DNA of 64,000 bases from Helicobacter ganmani (GTDB lineage Bacteria > Campylobacterota > Campylobacteria > Campylobacterales > Helicobacteraceae). The notes beneath the pieces are model-generated. The model saw only the letters and a program-made list of their open reading frames with translations. It searched no databases and was not told the DNA's origin. The DNA is taken from assembly GCF_003364315.1 (NCBI RefSeq), contig NZ_NXLS01000004.1:110490-174489 (forward strand), in the 5' to 3' direction. The translations under genes and the position numbers were made by a program. Positions 27,220-36,004 of the stretch are shown here, one piece after another (within the stretch, counting starts at the first letter, position 1; each line of letters opens with the position of its first letter).

Positions 27220-29007
27220 TTATAAAATTAGCTGAATTTTGTCTTTTTGATATACGACTTTAGAAGGTTCGCCGGGCTTTGGCACACAGAGTAATTCACG
27301 GCTAGGAGAATAAAAGACATAATGCACTTCATTATATCCAATCCAACCGCTCTCTATCGTAATCGTCGCATTTTTTGTCAATTCGTCTAATACATTAAGT
27401 GCTTCGCGCGCGTTTTTGAAATCCATACTTAGCTCATTGATTCTTTGCCGCTTATTTTTAAGCGCAAGCACGCGTTGATGATATTCCTCAAATTTCGCTA
27501 ACAGATAGCTAGGAGGCGTGGTTTTAGTGTTTTTATAATGAATCAAAGTTCCACGAATCTCATCTGCGGTAGCTTTAAGCTTTTTAAGCTCTAAACTCTC
27601 AACTTTTAGCTCTTTTGTCATACGAATTGCTTCTTTAATAGATTCATTTTTTTGCTTGAAAAGTGCGTTATACTTTTCTTTTCCTGCTGGACTATAATTT
27701 GCTGCTAGGAAAAATTTATTTTCGCCTTTTTCCATTTTGGTGATATGAATATTTTTGGTTGCATACAAAAACGCATTGGAATGCAAAGTTTTAATCACAA
27801 TCTCTTCTGCATAAATTTTGCCACCATAGACATGCTCTACTTCCACCTTTTTAGCTTCAATAATCCCTGTTTCAAGCATTTCTACTTTGATATACTCGCC
27901 TTTTGCATAACCCTTATGTGTCGCGATTTCTGCATCATTGGCAAAGATTTTGGAGTTTTGATGCGTAAAGCCTCCAATACGCACTTCTTTTGAATTAATC
28001 TCTGCATTAGGACCAATATTTCCCTCAATATTCACTTCCCCCGCTTGAATCTTCATTCCTTGCCCTAAGGCTTCTTTCATTGCGTCTTTTTGTGTGATAT
28101 TGATAATTGTGCCACTATTAATATTGCCGATGAGTGAACCAGTAGTTTTGAGTGTTACAGATTCCGTCTCTAAGGTATCCCTAACATACAAAAACCCATC
28201 TTCATATTTTAAGATTCCACCAATTACACTGACGTAATAAATACAACAAGGATATTCTTTAAGTGCGATACTTTCTTTATCATATTGCAAGGCACAAGGT
28301 TGGTGTAGTGTTTTTGGACTTTGAGGAATAATGTATTCTCCGCGGATATTGCGTCCGGGCTTGCCTTGTAATGGCTTTTGATATTCGCAAATTACATCAT
28401 CTTTTAGCACCGTTTGGAATTGTCCTGTAATGTCCTTTTTAAACTCCAAATTTCCCTCAACACTTGGGATAAGATTCACGCCACTTAAAATTTTGTATTT
28501 CACATCTTGTCTTAGCGGATATTCCAAAGTCTGCAAAAACTCTTCTAACGCGCTTTTTTCTTGCGCTTCATTAAAGCATAAAATCCTATTCCGTGCCTTT
28601 TCTTTTTTGATTTGCATATACACACTATCAAAATCTTCTTTGCTATAATTAAACCCCACACGAAAAGTCAAAAATGCCTCGCTAAAGGCTTTGTCTGCCG
28701 TGAAATGGAATCGTGTTTCCTTGCGTTCTTTTTCTTTAATCAAAATACAATATCGTTGATTCATCACGAGATTTGGTTCTAGCATATTATCGCGATTGCT
28801 AAAAAACGCATCTACTTCTTGTGCAGGAATCAGTTGGGATTCATAGTCATAAAGATTTTTTTTGTAAGTAGTGATAGATTGCAATTCAAAATCAAAGGAA
28901 TCTGCGTCCATATTGAATTGAGAGGAGACTTGCTTAATGGCAAATTTAATATCTTCGCATTCATTAACATAGTAAGGTCTAAATGTTCGCAAAGAATTTT
29001 TTAACAT
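27220..29007 (-). CDS. FapA/DUF342 family protein
   Basis: A 595-residue cytoplasmic protein. The N-terminal half contains the FapA-type segment GKPGRNIRGEYI near residue 215. The middle has beta-helix-like repeats (GEVNIEGNIGPNAEINSKEV, GGFTHQNSKIFANDAEIA), and a coiled coil with Lys/Leu heptads spans about residues 450-540. The family is widespread in Campylobacterota, often upstream of ruvA and murJ; its function is not established, though polymer-forming beta-helical scaffolds have been proposed. It is divergently transcribed from murJ. Confidence 0.8.
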   Translation of the reverse strand: MLKNSLRTFRPYYVNECEDIKFAIKQVSSQFNMDADSFDFELQSITTYKKNLYDYESQLIPAQEVDAFFSNRDNMLEPNLVMNQRYCILIKEKERKETRFHFTADKAFSEAFLTFRVGFNYSKEDFDSVYMQIKKEKARNRILCFNEAQEKSALEEFLQTLEYPLRQDVKYKILSGVNLIPSVEGNLEFKKDITGQFQTVLKDDVICEYQKPLQGKPGRNIRGEYIIPQSPKTLHQPCALQYDKESIALKEYPCCIYYVSVIGGILKYEDGFLYVRDTLETESVTLKTTGSLIGNINSGTIINITQKDAMKEALGQGMKIQAGEVNIEGNIGPNAEINSKEVRIGGFTHQNSKIFANDAEIATHKGYAKGEYIKVEMLETGIIEAKKVEVEHVYGGKIYAEEIVIKTLHSNAFLYATKNIHITKMEKGENKFFLAANYSPAGKEKYNALFKQKNESIKEAIRMTKELKVESLELKKLKATADEIRGTLIHYKNTKTTPPSYLLAKFEEYHQRVLALKNKRQRINELSMDFKNAREALNVLDELTKNATITIESGWIGYNEVHYVFYSPSRELLCVPKPGEPSKVVYQKDKIQLIL

Positions 29008-29103
29008 ATTTCTAAAACCTTTTATGCAAAAATAAATTAATTTTATCCTAAATTGTTATAAAATTAATTTAAAATCCGCAATTTTGCGACAAAAGAGAAC
29101 CGA

Positions 29104-30555
29104 ATGTTTTTCAAAGCCTTTTTTACCAATAGCAGCGGAATCCTCACTTCAAGGATTCTTGGTTTTTTTCGTGATTTGCTCACCGCTACGATTCTAGGCT
29201 CTAGTATTTATAGTGATATGTTTTTTGTGGCTTTTAAGCTACCTAATCTCTTTCGTCGTGTTTTTGGCGAGGGTGCGTTTAATCAAGCTTTTTTACCAGG
29301 ATTCTTTAATGCGCGTCTGCGCGGAGGATTTGCACTCAAGATTGGATTGATTTTTTGTATTATCTTGCTTTGTCTTTCAGTTGTTGTATGTGTGTTTAAT
29401 AAGCCACTCACAAAACTGCTAGCATTTGGATTTTCTGATGATTTAATCGCCCTTACCGCACCATTAGTTGCCATTAACTTTTGGTATTTATTGCTTATTT
29501 TTATCGTAACACTCTTTGGCGCAATGCTACAATACAAACGCAACTTCACCGCTTGGGCTTATTCTCCTGCACTTCTCAATCTTGCGATGATTATTGCTCT
29601 GCTCCTTGCAAGAGGCAGTGAATCCTATCAAGCCATTTTAACTCTAAGCTATGGCGTGCTTGCAGGTGGAATCGCACAAATCTTGTTGCATTGTTATCCT
29701 ATGTGGCGTTTAGGATTCTTTAAGCTTTTATATGTAGGATTTAAAGAGTTAAAATACAAAAATCCACAACCCAACTTAAAAAATGCTCAAAAAACCTCCA
29801 AACAAGATTCTATTAACCGAAATGTCAAGGAGTTTTTCAAGCAATTTTCTCCTGCAATGTTTGGTAGCTCCACTGCGCAATTCGCTTCTTTTATTGATAC
29901 GCTTTTAGCCTCTTTTCTCGCAAGCGGAAGTATTTCGTATCTTTATTATGCTAATCGTATTTTTCAGCTTCCTTTGGCAATTTTTGCGATTGCGACTTCC
30001 ACAGCCTTGTTTCCTATGGTTGCAAAATATATCAAGGAATCCAAAGAATCCCTTGCTTTAAGGGAGCTTTCTCGCTCTTTTTGGCTGCTTAGCATTTTGC
30101 TAAGTTTATGTGTGCTTGGTGGCTATTTGCTCAAAAACGAAATCATTTGGCTTTTGTTTGAGCGGGGCAAGTTTGCACGCACAGACACACTCTTATGTGC
30201 GGGTGTTTTTGGCGCATATCTTGTAGGTTTGCTCCCCTTTGGATTGGCGCGGATTTTTTCACTTTGGCTCTATTCTAAATCCAAACAAGCATTAGCGGCT
30301 AAAATCTCGGCTTTCTCACTTCTTATTGGTACTTTTTGCTCCTTTGTTCTTATGCAGTATTTTGGCGCAATAGGGCTTGCGCTAGGTGGAAGCATTAGCG
30401 GGTTTTTTGTGTTTTTTTTGACTTTGCATTTTTTTGGTTGGAATCACTTTTGGAATATCTTATGGAATCCCAAATGGATTTTGATTCTTTGTTTCCTTTT
30501 GAGTGTAGAATTTTTGATACTTATTGCTTTTAAGACTTATGTTTTTAGCTTATAA
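29104..30555 (+). CDS. murJ: Lipid II flippase MurJ (MviN)
   Basis: A 483-residue MOP-superfamily protein with about 14 membrane helices. It opens with the signature SSGILTSRILGFFRDLLTA and has FRRVFGEGAFNQAFLP near residue 45 and the conserved ISYLYYANRIFQLPLAIFA near residue 280. It flips the peptidoglycan precursor lipid II to the periplasm. AAAAGAGAACC precedes the ATG. A 193-base spacer without a recognisable gene follows. Confidence 0.95.
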   Translation: MFFKAFFTNSSGILTSRILGFFRDLLTATILGSSIYSDMFFVAFKLPNLFRRVFGEGAFNQAFLPGFFNARLRGGFALKIGLIFCIILLCLSVVVCVFNKPLTKLLAFGFSDDLIALTAPLVAINFWYLLLIFIVTLFGAMLQYKRNFTAWAYSPALLNLAMIIALLLARGSESYQAILTLSYGVLAGGIAQILLHCYPMWRLGFFKLLYVGFKELKYKNPQPNLKNAQKTSKQDSINRNVKEFFKQFSPAMFGSSTAQFASFIDTLLASFLASGSISYLYYANRIFQLPLAIFAIATSTALFPMVAKYIKESKESLALRELSRSFWLLSILLSLCVLGGYLLKNEIIWLLFERGKFARTDTLLCAGVFGAYLVGLLPFGLARIFSLWLYSKSKQALAAKISAFSLLIGTFCSFVLMQYFGAIGLALGGSISGFFVFFLTLHFFGWNHFWNILWNPKWILILCFLLSVEFLILIAFKTYVFSL

Positions 30556-30748
30556 TTAGTAACTTGCATAAGCAAAGTAAAATAATCTAGTTGTGATTAG
30601 CAATGCCATTGGTTGGCAAAACTTCGGACTATGGATTACCACACCAACACTCACGAGAGCATTTTTAGTGTTACATTCTGAAATTCGTTTTTGCCCACTT
30701 TTTTATAATTAAAAAATCATATTTACCTCTTTAAAATTTGTTTTGACT

Positions 30749-31849
30749 TTAGAGCCCATTTGTTGCGTTTTTGGCAATCAAAACACCCTCTAACATAGAA
30801 TCAATATCCCCATCTAAAATAGCTTCTACATTACTATATGCAAGATTAGAGCGCAAATCTTTCACTTGCTGATAAGGGGCTAAAACATAACTTCTAATCT
30901 GATGTCCCCAGCCAATCTCACTTTTATCCTCACTTGCATTTTTCTCCTCGCGTTTTTGAATCTCTTGCTCATAAAGCTTAGATTTTAGCATTTTTAGTGC
31001 AGTGGCTTTGTTTTTATGTTGGCTTCTATCGTTTTGGCATTGCACCACGATTCCTGTGGGAAGGTGCGTAATACGAATCGCAGATTCTGTTTTATTCACA
31101 TGTTGCCCACCCGCTCCTGAAGCACGATAAGTGTCAATCCGCAAATCTTTTTCTTCAATAGCAATCTCAACATTATCGTCAATCTCTGGACTCACCTGCA
31201 CCGCAGTAAAGCTTGTATGCCGCTTAGCATTAGAATCAAAAGGAGAAATGCGCACAAGGCGGTGGATTCCATTTTCAACCTTTGCATATCCATACGCATT
31301 TTCTCCCTTAATCATAAAGCTAACATCTTTCAAGCCCGCTTCCTCTCCCTCTTGATAATCAAGCAATTCCATCTTGAAGCCTTTTCTCTCTGCCCAGCGC
31401 AAATACATACGATAAAGCATACTTGCCCAATCTTGCGATTCCGTCCCGCCCGCTCCGGGAGTAATTGTAAAAATCGCGTTATTAGAATCCAATTCCCCGC
31501 TTAACATCACTTCAATTTCTGCGTTTTTAATCTGCTCTTCTAGCTCTTTGGATTCTGCAAAAAGTAGCTCTAAGCTCTCCAAATCATCTTGAGAAATCTC
31601 AAACAATTCTTTAGCGTCCTCCAATGCAGACTTTGCCATATTGTATTTTTCTAGCTTTCTTTCACAGCTCTTTTTCTCTTTTTGCAATTCACCCGCTTTT
31701 TTGGTATCCTCCCAAAACTCCTTTGCCTGCTCTAAATCTGCGATTTCCAAAATACGCTTTTCCAAAAGTTTGGGTTGCATAATTTTTTCTATATTTTGTC
31801 TTTTAATTTCTAGCTCTTTTAATAACTCGCCATATTCATAATTATCCAA
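30749..31849 (-). CDS. prfB: Peptide chain release factor 2
   Basis: The class I release factor for UGA and UAA, 366 residues. The stop-codon tripeptide SPF lies in [15 protein letters not shown], and the catalytic GGQ in [14 protein letters not shown]. The frame is continuous from MDNYEYGE: there is no in-frame UGA and no sign of the programmed +1 frameshift of E. coli prfB. RF2 level matters here because UGA is also a selenocysteine codon in selD. mnmH lies 15 bases upstream on the same strand. Confidence 0.95.
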   Translation of the reverse strand: MDNYEYGELLKELEIKRQNIEKIMQPKLLEKRILEIADLEQAKEFWEDTKKAGELQKEKKSCERKLEKYNMAKSALEDAKELFEISQDDLESLELLFAESKELEEQIKNAEIEVMLSGELDSNNAIFTITPGAGGTESQDWASMLYRMYLRWAERKGFKMELLDYQEGEEAGLKDVSFMIKGENAYGYAKVENGIHRLVRISPFDSNAKRHTSFTAVQVSPEIDDNVEIAIEEKDLRIDTYRASGAGGQHVNKTESAIRITHLPTGIVVQCQNDRSQHKNKATALKMLKSKLYEQEIQKREEKNASEDKSEIGWGHQIRSYVLAPYQQVKDLRSNLAYSNVEAILDGDIDSMLEGVLIAKNATNGL

Positions 31850-31864
31850 ACGATTCCTTTGATT

Positions 31865-32863
31865 TTAGTTGTAAAATTCTCTAGCAAATGCTTCAATCTC
31901 TGTAATCACTTGCGAAAGATTCTGATAAGAAATTGCACAAACATAGGATTCTTTTTTATACACTTTATCATAATATTCCACTAGCAAAATCTCCGCTACA
32001 CGCATTAAATCCCCCACATAAAAAGCTTTTTTGGCTTCATACCAAAACTCTTTTTTCATAAAAGGAGAAATTTTTTGCATAGAATCCTCAAAAAATTGTA
32101 ATGAAATTTTACCATATTGCGCCACGATTCTTTGCACCCTTTGCTCCAAAGGTGCGACAATTAGAATCTTTGGTGCTTTTTGGTAGGATTGATAAAGCGG
32201 AGTGGGCAAAATCAAATTTCCAAGCTTCTTACTCTCCCCTTCCACTAGCACAAAAGGAGCATTTTCTAAGTCTTTCAAACGAGCAAAAAGCAGATTTTGA
32301 AAACTCTTCACACTAGGTTGCTCCCCACAAATTGCGCCAAAGCTTGAACCTAAATGCTTTGCGATTCCCTCAATATCCAAAGAATCACGAAATCCTTGAA
32401 TAATCTCGCTTTTACCGCTCCCGGTTTGACCCACAAGCGTAACAAAGCGATGGGGAGGAAAACTATCAAGATATTTCAACACTTCGTTGCGGTAAGCTTT
32501 ATAACCACCCTCTAAAAGCACGACTTGGTAACCAATAGCTTCCAAAACCATAAAAAACGCACGACTTCTCATACCACCGCGTGCGCAATGGATTCCAAAG
32601 GGTTTTTTAGGGCTTACCATTGTCTCTAAAGTCAATAAATGTTTTGCAATATTTTGACTGACAAAACTAGCACCCAAAACCTTTGCTTTGAAAGAATCCG
32701 TGCGATACAATGTGCCAATTTGCTGATGTTCTTCATCATTTAAAACAGGAAAATTTTGCGCTCCTACAATATGAGATTCTGCATATTCTCTAGGAGAGCG
32801 CACATCTATAATTAAAGATAAATCTTGATTTAAAAAACTATTGGGCGGAATTATTTTTGTCAT
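31865..32863 (-). CDS. mnmH: tRNA 2-selenouridine synthase MnmH (SelU)
   Basis: A rhodanese domain (residues about 1-125) with active-site Cys in FGIHCARGGMRSRAF is fused to a P-loop domain with Walker A GQTGSGKSEII near residue 145. This architecture is diagnostic of MnmH, which uses selenophosphate from SelD to replace sulfur in 2-thiouridine at tRNA position 34 via a geranylated intermediate. Length 332 is close to the family norm. It is one of three selenium genes in the window. Confidence 0.93.
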   Translation of the reverse strand: MTKIIPPNSFLNQDLSLIIDVRSPREYAESHIVGAQNFPVLNDEEHQQIGTLYRTDSFKAKVLGASFVSQNIAKHLLTLETMVSPKKPFGIHCARGGMRSRAFFMVLEAIGYQVVLLEGGYKAYRNEVLKYLDSFPPHRFVTLVGQTGSGKSEIIQGFRDSLDIEGIAKHLGSSFGAICGEQPSVKSFQNLLFARLKDLENAPFVLVEGESKKLGNLILPTPLYQSYQKAPKILIVAPLEQRVQRIVAQYGKISLQFFEDSMQKISPFMKKEFWYEAKKAFYVGDLMRVAEILLVEYYDKVYKKESYVCAISYQNLSQVITEIEAFAREFYN

Positions 32864-32914
32864 TTTTTCCTCTATATTTAAAATAGAATCGCAAAATCAT
32901 TTCGGATTTCTTGT

Positions 32915-33979
32915 CTAAACTTTGTCTTGATAAAGAATCTTATAAACTCTAAGCAATGCAATAAATAACGCTGTAATTGCTGGACCAAATACAATGCCCC
33001 AAAAGCCAAAACTCGTAAGCCCTGCAATAATAGCAAAGAAAATTAACATTTCGTTAATTTTTAGCGGAGTTTTTATCAATACGCGATTGATAAAACTGAT
33101 AATAAAAGGCTTCACGCCATTATCTGCTAAAGTTGCGATAACAATAATAGAATAGAGCGTAATAAGGATTGCATAACTATAATTCCCTAAATACAATTCA
33201 TATCCAACAACAGGCAACCAAACTAAACTTCCACCCACCACAGGCACGAGCGAAGCAAAACCATAAAAAACACCCAACAAAAGTGCATTATAACCCAAAA
33301 ACGCCATAAGGATTCCAAACAATGCGCCTTGCAAAAGCATAGAAAAAATAGAGGAATAAAATACAACACTAATCACTGCACTCACTTCCTCATAAAGAGA
33401 TTTGACATAAGTGGGCTGAATCGGAATCAACCCCAAAAAATACTGACCCAATGCACCGCCATAATAATAAAAAAAGAATAAAAAAACTAGGATAAATAGA
33501 GTATCACTCAAAAAATATAAACTATTTTGAGAAATTTTTGCAACAATTCCTATACTACGTTTGGCGACTTCAGTCCAATCAATCCCAGAAAGATGTGCCA
33601 ACCAATTATTGATTTCCTTTTGCAATAAATCCGGCAGATAAGCAAAAATCTCTTTTCCATATTCTCCCAAATGCATTTGTAAATCCAATAAAAAATTTTG
33701 AAAATTTCCCAACTCCAAATTTGTTGCCAAATTCAATAAATTTAAAAGAATATAAAAAATAGGCAAAAAACAAAGAATTATCAACAAAAGAGTCATTAGA
33801 AAAGTGGAAGCAAGCGGAGATTTTATGTATTTTAAAATCACATAATAAACATTCTGTGTTGCAATAAATAGCAAGAATGCAATCAATAGATTCATTAAAA
33901 ATGGAGAATAAAGCTTCAATAAAGCCAACAATGTGAGAGCAAAAATAACGAGAAAAAAATAAATTCCACCTTTTTGCAT
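32915..33979 (-). CDS. AI-2E family transporter
   Basis: A 354-residue polytopic protein with about eight hydrophobic helices. It has the family features: a helical pair at the N-terminus, a central amphipathic region (about residues 95-150), and the C-terminal GLTSFGFWGIVFGPAITALF segment. Members include sodium/proton antiporters and putative autoinducer-2 exporters; the substrate is not predictable. It lies between mnmH and ccoG on the same strand with short gaps. Confidence 0.85.
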   Translation of the reverse strand: MQKGGIYFFLVIFALTLLALLKLYSPFLMNLLIAFLLFIATQNVYYVILKYIKSPLASTFLMTLLLIILCFLPIFYILLNLLNLATNLELGNFQNFLLDLQMHLGEYGKEIFAYLPDLLQKEINNWLAHLSGIDWTEVAKRSIGIVAKISQNSLYFLSDTLFILVFLFFFYYYGGALGQYFLGLIPIQPTYVKSLYEEVSAVISVVFYSSIFSMLLQGALFGILMAFLGYNALLLGVFYGFASLVPVVGGSLVWLPVVGYELYLGNYSYAILITLYSIIVIATLADNGVKPFIISFINRVLIKTPLKINEMLIFFAIIAGLTSFGFWGIVFGPAITALFIALLRVYKILYQDKV

Positions 33980-34048
33980 AATTTACCTTTATTCAAAAAT
34001 CCAAATCACAAGACACAAAATTTTGTGCTTGCGATTCTTTATTATCAC

Positions 34049-35416
34049 TTAATGCAAAGATTTGTTTGGTGGATAAATAAACACACTTTTCCTGAAAACT
34101 TCAATAGGCTCTTGGCTATCTACCGCATAGGCTCTGATTTCTAATGGAATATGTGTATCTTTTTGCGCATCTTTAGCCAAATTTGCTTCCGTATAAAGCA
34201 CAACGACTTGTTTGGATTTCTCGCCTGCTTCTATGCGGAAGGGTTTGCTTGGACGCTTAATTTGAATCTCTGCATTGTTTTGCACCTCAAAATAAAAATC
34301 ATAAGCTTGTTTTTGCGTATTTTGAAACAAGAAAACATAGGAATTTTCCACGCGCCCATTATCGCGAATCGTATAAAGTTCTTGTCGATTGATATTTAAA
34401 AGCATATCTTCCTTTTTAGAACTCATCATCAAAAGCCCAGAAAACACAACCACCATTGCAACAATATAACCAATTGTTTTAAAGCGCATATAACGCACTT
34501 TTTGTCGGTCTTCAATACTTTGCGGACTTGTCCAAGAAATCAAAGTCATTTTACCGAGTTTTCCCATTACCTTTGTGCAAGCATCTGAACATTCAAGGCA
34601 GTTAATACATTCTAATTGCATTCCCTTGCGAATATCAATATGTGTAGGACAGATTTTCACACAGGCTTCGCAACCGGTGCATTCTGCATTTAGTGCTTCA
34701 GGCTTTTTCCATAGTTTAATCCCTTTTGCATCAAAAACTTCTCCACCTCTTTTATAGTCATACACCGTCATAATAGTATCATTATCATACAAAACACTCT
34801 GAACACGGCTATAAGGACACATATAAATACAGAAGTTTTCTTTGATAAATACCACAATCGCAATGAGTGCAATGGTAAATCCTAACCAAAAAATAAATAA
34901 ATATTTATGCTCTAAAGGGTTTTGAATATAGTTAAAAAAATCTTCTGGTGGCACAAAATACCACATCAAATTGGACGCTGCAACCAAAGCAAGACAAGCA
35001 AAAATCACAAGAGAAATCACTTTTTTAACTTTGTTGCTCCCCAAGCTCATATCAGGCTCTAATTGGCGATTCTCCATTCTTTTGCGCAAGCCCAAAATTT
35101 TTGTCTCTAACAAATCGCGATACAATACGCGGAAAATCGTCTGTGGGCAAGCCCAACCACACCATACGCGTCCCGCAAGTGTTGTCATAAAAAAAATCGC
35201 CAAAAACATTAAAATCAACAAAAAAGGCATAAGATAAAGTTCTTGCATATCAAAAGCAACCCCTAGCAAATGCAGTTGTTTGCGGTCAAAAGACAATAAA
35301 AAAATCTGATTGCCATTAATTTTAATAAAAGGAATGCAGAACAACAGAATTGTGGTAATTCCATACATCACATAACGACGCTTGAAATATAAGCGTTCCT
35401 TTACATTCTCAACCAT
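34049..35416 (-). CDS. ccoG: Cytochrome c oxidase accessory protein CcoG (FixG/RdxA)
   Basis: A membrane iron-sulfur protein of 455 residues. It has membrane helices near residues 17, 62, 150, 190 and 325, a motif VWCGWACPQTIFR, CIYMCPYSR, and two ferredoxin-type clusters CTGCEACVKICP and CINCLECSDACTKV. The C-terminus is an Ig-like domain. CcoG reduces copper for assembly of the cbb3-type cytochrome oxidase, the terminal oxidase of microaerophilic Campylobacterota. Confidence 0.92.
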   Translation of the reverse strand: MVENVKERLYFKRRYVMYGITTILLFCIPFIKINGNQIFLLSFDRKQLHLLGVAFDMQELYLMPFLLILMFLAIFFMTTLAGRVWCGWACPQTIFRVLYRDLLETKILGLRKRMENRQLEPDMSLGSNKVKKVISLVIFACLALVAASNLMWYFVPPEDFFNYIQNPLEHKYLFIFWLGFTIALIAIVVFIKENFCIYMCPYSRVQSVLYDNDTIMTVYDYKRGGEVFDAKGIKLWKKPEALNAECTGCEACVKICPTHIDIRKGMQLECINCLECSDACTKVMGKLGKMTLISWTSPQSIEDRQKVRYMRFKTIGYIVAMVVVFSGLLMMSSKKEDMLLNINRQELYTIRDNGRVENSYVFLFQNTQKQAYDFYFEVQNNAEIQIKRPSKPFRIEAGEKSKQVVVLYTEANLAKDAQKDTHIPLEIRAYAVDSQEPIEVFRKSVFIYPPNKSLH

Positions 35417-35587
35417 CTTTACTCCTAATATTTTGATTTTTTAGTAAAAGATTAATATTACCATAATAAAAGTAAAAATTAAACTTTATTTTTCTTTAGG
35501 GTGATTTTCTTACATTCATTTTAATGGATTCTTAAAATTTTTATATTAAAATACGAGGCTTTTTTATAAAAGCTAAATCTTACACAC

Positions 35588-35599
35588 AAAGGTGGTGAT
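35588..35599 (+). promoter_or_regulatory. Extended Shine-Dalgarno of rpsU
   Basis: AAAGGTGGTGAT, four bases before the ATG at 35604, matches the anti-Shine-Dalgarno core over nearly its full length (one mismatch to AAGGAGGTGAT). It is the longest ribosome site I noticed in the window, consistent with high expression of S21. Confidence 0.75.
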
Positions 35600-35603
35600 T
35601 TAG

Positions 35604-35816
35604 ATGCCGGGTATCAAAGTCAGAGAAAATGAATCTTTTGATGATGCGTATAGAAAGTTTAAAAAACAAGCCGATAGAAACCTTGTTGTAACTGAAAGTC
35701 GCGCAAGAAGATTCTTTGAACCAAAAACTGAAAAGCGCAAAAAGCAAAAAATCAGCGCACGCAAAAAAATGCTCAAACGCTTATATATGCTTCGTCGCTA
35801 CGAATCAAGGCTCTAA
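35604..35816 (+). CDS. rpsU: 30S ribosomal protein S21
   Basis: A 70-residue basic protein beginning [21 protein letters not shown], with the [17 protein letters not shown] basic stretch characteristic of bS21. It is a monocistronic gene with an extended Shine-Dalgarno upstream and a strong hairpin downstream. Confidence 0.97.
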   Translation: MPGIKVRENESFDDAYRKFKKQADRNLVVTESRARRFFEPKTEKRKKQKISARKKMLKRLYMLRRYESRL

Positions 35817-35820
35817 AAAC

Positions 35821-35847
35821 AATAAGATTCCTCTATGGAATCTTATT
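35821..35847 (+). terminator. Intrinsic, probably bidirectional, terminator of rpsU
   Basis: A perfect 11-bp inverted repeat (AATAAGATTCC / GGAATCTTATT) with a five-base loop starts four bases after the rpsU stop. Its 3' side leads into a pyrimidine-rich run, and on the minus strand it lies just after a possible small frame that ends at 35850. Confidence 0.8.
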
Positions 35848-35849
35848 TC

Positions 35850-35996
35850 TTACAATTCTTTCTTATAAGATTCCAAATATTCCTTAATAATTCGTTTTCT
35901 AGCTTTTCTTGCAAAGTTCGTGGAGAAAAAGATTGCTCCAAAGCGAGATTCTACACTATGAATTGCTGTCTCTTGTATTTTGCAAGGATAATCCAA
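35850..35996 (-). CDS. Possible small protein (48 aa) downstream of selD
   Basis: After the selD stop a different minus-strand frame stays open to TAA 35850-35852, just before the shared terminator hairpin. From TTG 35996 it would encode 48 residues beginning DYPCKIQETAIHSVES and ending in a basic helix (RKRIIKEYLESYKKEL). The composition looks protein-like, but no Shine-Dalgarno is visible and the only start is TTG. The frame extends upstream into selD as far as 36053 without an ATG. It may be a genuine small gene, the end of a decayed one, or chance. Confidence 0.25.
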   Translation of the reverse strand: MDYPCKIQETAIHSVESRFGAIFFSTNFARKARKRIIKEYLESYKKEL

Positions 35997-36004
35997 ACGA
36001 TAAA

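Noticed and set aside
30590..30700. Possible tRNA or structured RNA in the murJ-prfB spacer
   Set aside because: Short inverted repeats are present, but no cloverleaf, T-loop or known RNA signature could be built.
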